Positions 63,320 to 64,000 of a stretch of 64,000 bases of DNA are shown one piece after another; within the stretch, counting starts at the first letter, position 1; every line of letters starts with the position of its first letter. The position numbers and the translations under genes were made by a program. A model generated the notes under the pieces. That model worked only from the letters and a program-made list of their open reading frames with translations, was not told where the DNA came from and did not search any database. The stretch lies in the NCBI RefSeq assembly GCF_018492665.1, contig NZ_JAFVME010000009.1, forward strand, positions 62,001 to 126,000, read 5' to 3'. Source of the DNA: Pedobacter sp. B4-66. Its GTDB lineage: Bacteria > Bacteroidota > Bacteroidia > Sphingobacteriales > Sphingobacteriaceae.

Positions 63320-64000
63320 TTATCCAAACCTACCTGTAATATAATTTTGAGTGGCCTCCTTTGAAGGATTGGTAAATATTTTGTCAGTTTTATCGAACTC
63401 AATTAGTTCTCCTAAATAGAAAAAAGCGGTTTTATCACTAACCCGGGCAGCCTGTTGCATATTATGGGTTACAATTACTATTGTAAACTGATCCTTCAGC
63501 TTATAGATCAACTCTTCGATCTTTGCTGTGGAAATGGGATCAAGAGAGGATGCAGGTTCATCCATTAATAAGACCGATGGTTTAACAGCGATGGCTCGCG
63601 CAATGCAAAGCCTCTGCTGTTGTCCCCCTGATAAGGCTAGCGCAGATTTGTTGAGATTTTCTTTTACCTCCTCCCATAATGCCGCTTGTATCAGTGCTGC
63701 CTCCACAGTTTCCTGCAAAACAGATTTTGAACTTTCCCCATTGATGCGCAGACCAAAAGCAACATTCTCAAAAATAGATTTGGGAAAAGGATTTGGTTTT
63801 TGAAATACCATCCCTATTTTTTTTCGGTACTGATATACATCAATCATATTTTTGTAGATATCAACATCATCTACCATCACACTTCCTGTTATAGTCACAT
63901 TTTCAATCAGGTCGTTCATCCGGTTAAAACAGCGTAAAAAAGTAGACTTCCCACAACCAGAAGGACCTATGAAGGCAGTAACAGTATTTGGCGCTATTTT
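63320..64000 (-). CDS. pstB: Phosphate ABC transporter ATP-binding protein PstB, N-terminus outside window
   Basis: ATPase of the high-affinity phosphate importer PstSCAB. The frame is open to the window edge, so the start is missing; the ATG at 63919 is internal. The last 27 codons up to 64000 encode Walker A (GPSGCGKST). Further on come [19 protein letters not shown] (PstB-specific Q-loop), [16 protein letters not shown], Walker [13 protein letters not shown] and the switch His in [17 protein letters not shown]. The remaining sequence ends in NYITGRFG, the usual PstB C-terminus. It is followed by phoU 20 bases later; pstS, pstC and pstA probably lie beyond 64000. Confidence 0.95.
   Translation of the reverse strand, partial: KIAPNTVTAFIGPSGCGKSTFLRCFNRMNDLIENVTITGSVMVDDVDIYKNMIDVYQYRKKIGMVFQKPNPFPKSIFENVAFGLRINGESSKSVLQETVEAALIQAALWEEVKENLNKSALALSGGQQQRLCIARAIAVKPSVLLMDEPASSLDPISTAKIEELIYKLKDQFTIVIVTHNMQQAARVSDKTAFFYLGELIEFDKTDKIFTNPSKEATQNYITGRFG

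Noticed and set aside
1..64000. tRNA, rRNA, CRISPR array, prophage or intact insertion sequence
   Set aside because: I looked for T-loop-like GTTCGAATC contexts, spaced repeats and integrase or transposase genes and found none beyond the IS66-like scrap.

Overview
The window looks like a chromosomal segment of a Bacteroidota bacterium, most likely a Sphingobacteriaceae member of the Pedobacter type. The reasons are the AT-rich sequence, promoter-like motifs of the Bacteroidota form (TTTG, 19 nt, TAnnTTTG), large outer-membrane beta-barrel receptors, a PorP/SprF plus type IX secretion (T9SS) cargo pair, and many secreted glycoside hydrolases of families GH2, GH92, GH106-like and GH127. I saw no tRNA, rRNA, CRISPR array or intact insertion sequence.

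Layout. 1-981: 3' part of rpoN (sigma-54). 991-8990: a signalling block. Two receiver-only regulators sit on the minus strand, with a degraded transposase-like scrap between them. Divergent from them is a tightly packed five-gene plus-strand operon: an E1-like (ThiF)/nitroreductase fusion, a GNAT-fold protein resembling acyl-homoserine-lactone synthases, a 7TM-DISM histidine kinase, a receiver-kinase hybrid and a lone receiver. 8991-18900: a beta-barrel receptor, then a minus-strand operon of three secreted enzymes (PHP-like metallohydrolase, glutaminase-like DUF4965 protein, GH127), and a LysR regulator divergent from an MFS exporter. 20373-24434: a strong terminator, an SGNH-like/MBOAT O-acylation pair and an amino-acid permease. 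24627-29734: a PQQ dehydrogenase with built-in cytochrome c, and an ABC transporter operon with its own YtrA-type GntR repressor and two tandem operator-like palindromes on the promoter.

29794-39447: a carbohydrate-degrading group (propeller hydrolase, GH127 with a C-terminal jelly-roll, GH2, GH106-like) with no SusC/SusD pair; the families point to arabinose-, galactose- and rhamnose-containing plant glycans. 39541-43680: CDGSH iron-sulfur protein, DinB protein, a PAS-domain gene remnant, a second beta-barrel receptor and a MaoC hydratase. 43711-50161: PorP/SprF-like protein and a 1806-aa PKD-rich T9SS cargo. 50453-59232: bestrophin, an EEP-GH92-GH92 operon for mannose-containing glycans, and a divergent HGSNAT-like acyltransferase across a regulatory region with two identical 14-bp dyads. 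59229-64000: a large hybrid kinase, a thioredoxin-fold protein, a possible gene remnant, then phoU and the partial pstB of a phosphate operon.

The best candidate for an undescribed system is the 991-8990 block. It puts a possible small-molecule maker (E1/nitroreductase plus LuxI-like acyltransferase) in the same transcript as a membrane receptor kinase and receivers, as expected of a self-contained chemical signalling circuit. The ligand, product and novelty cannot be settled from sequence alone.
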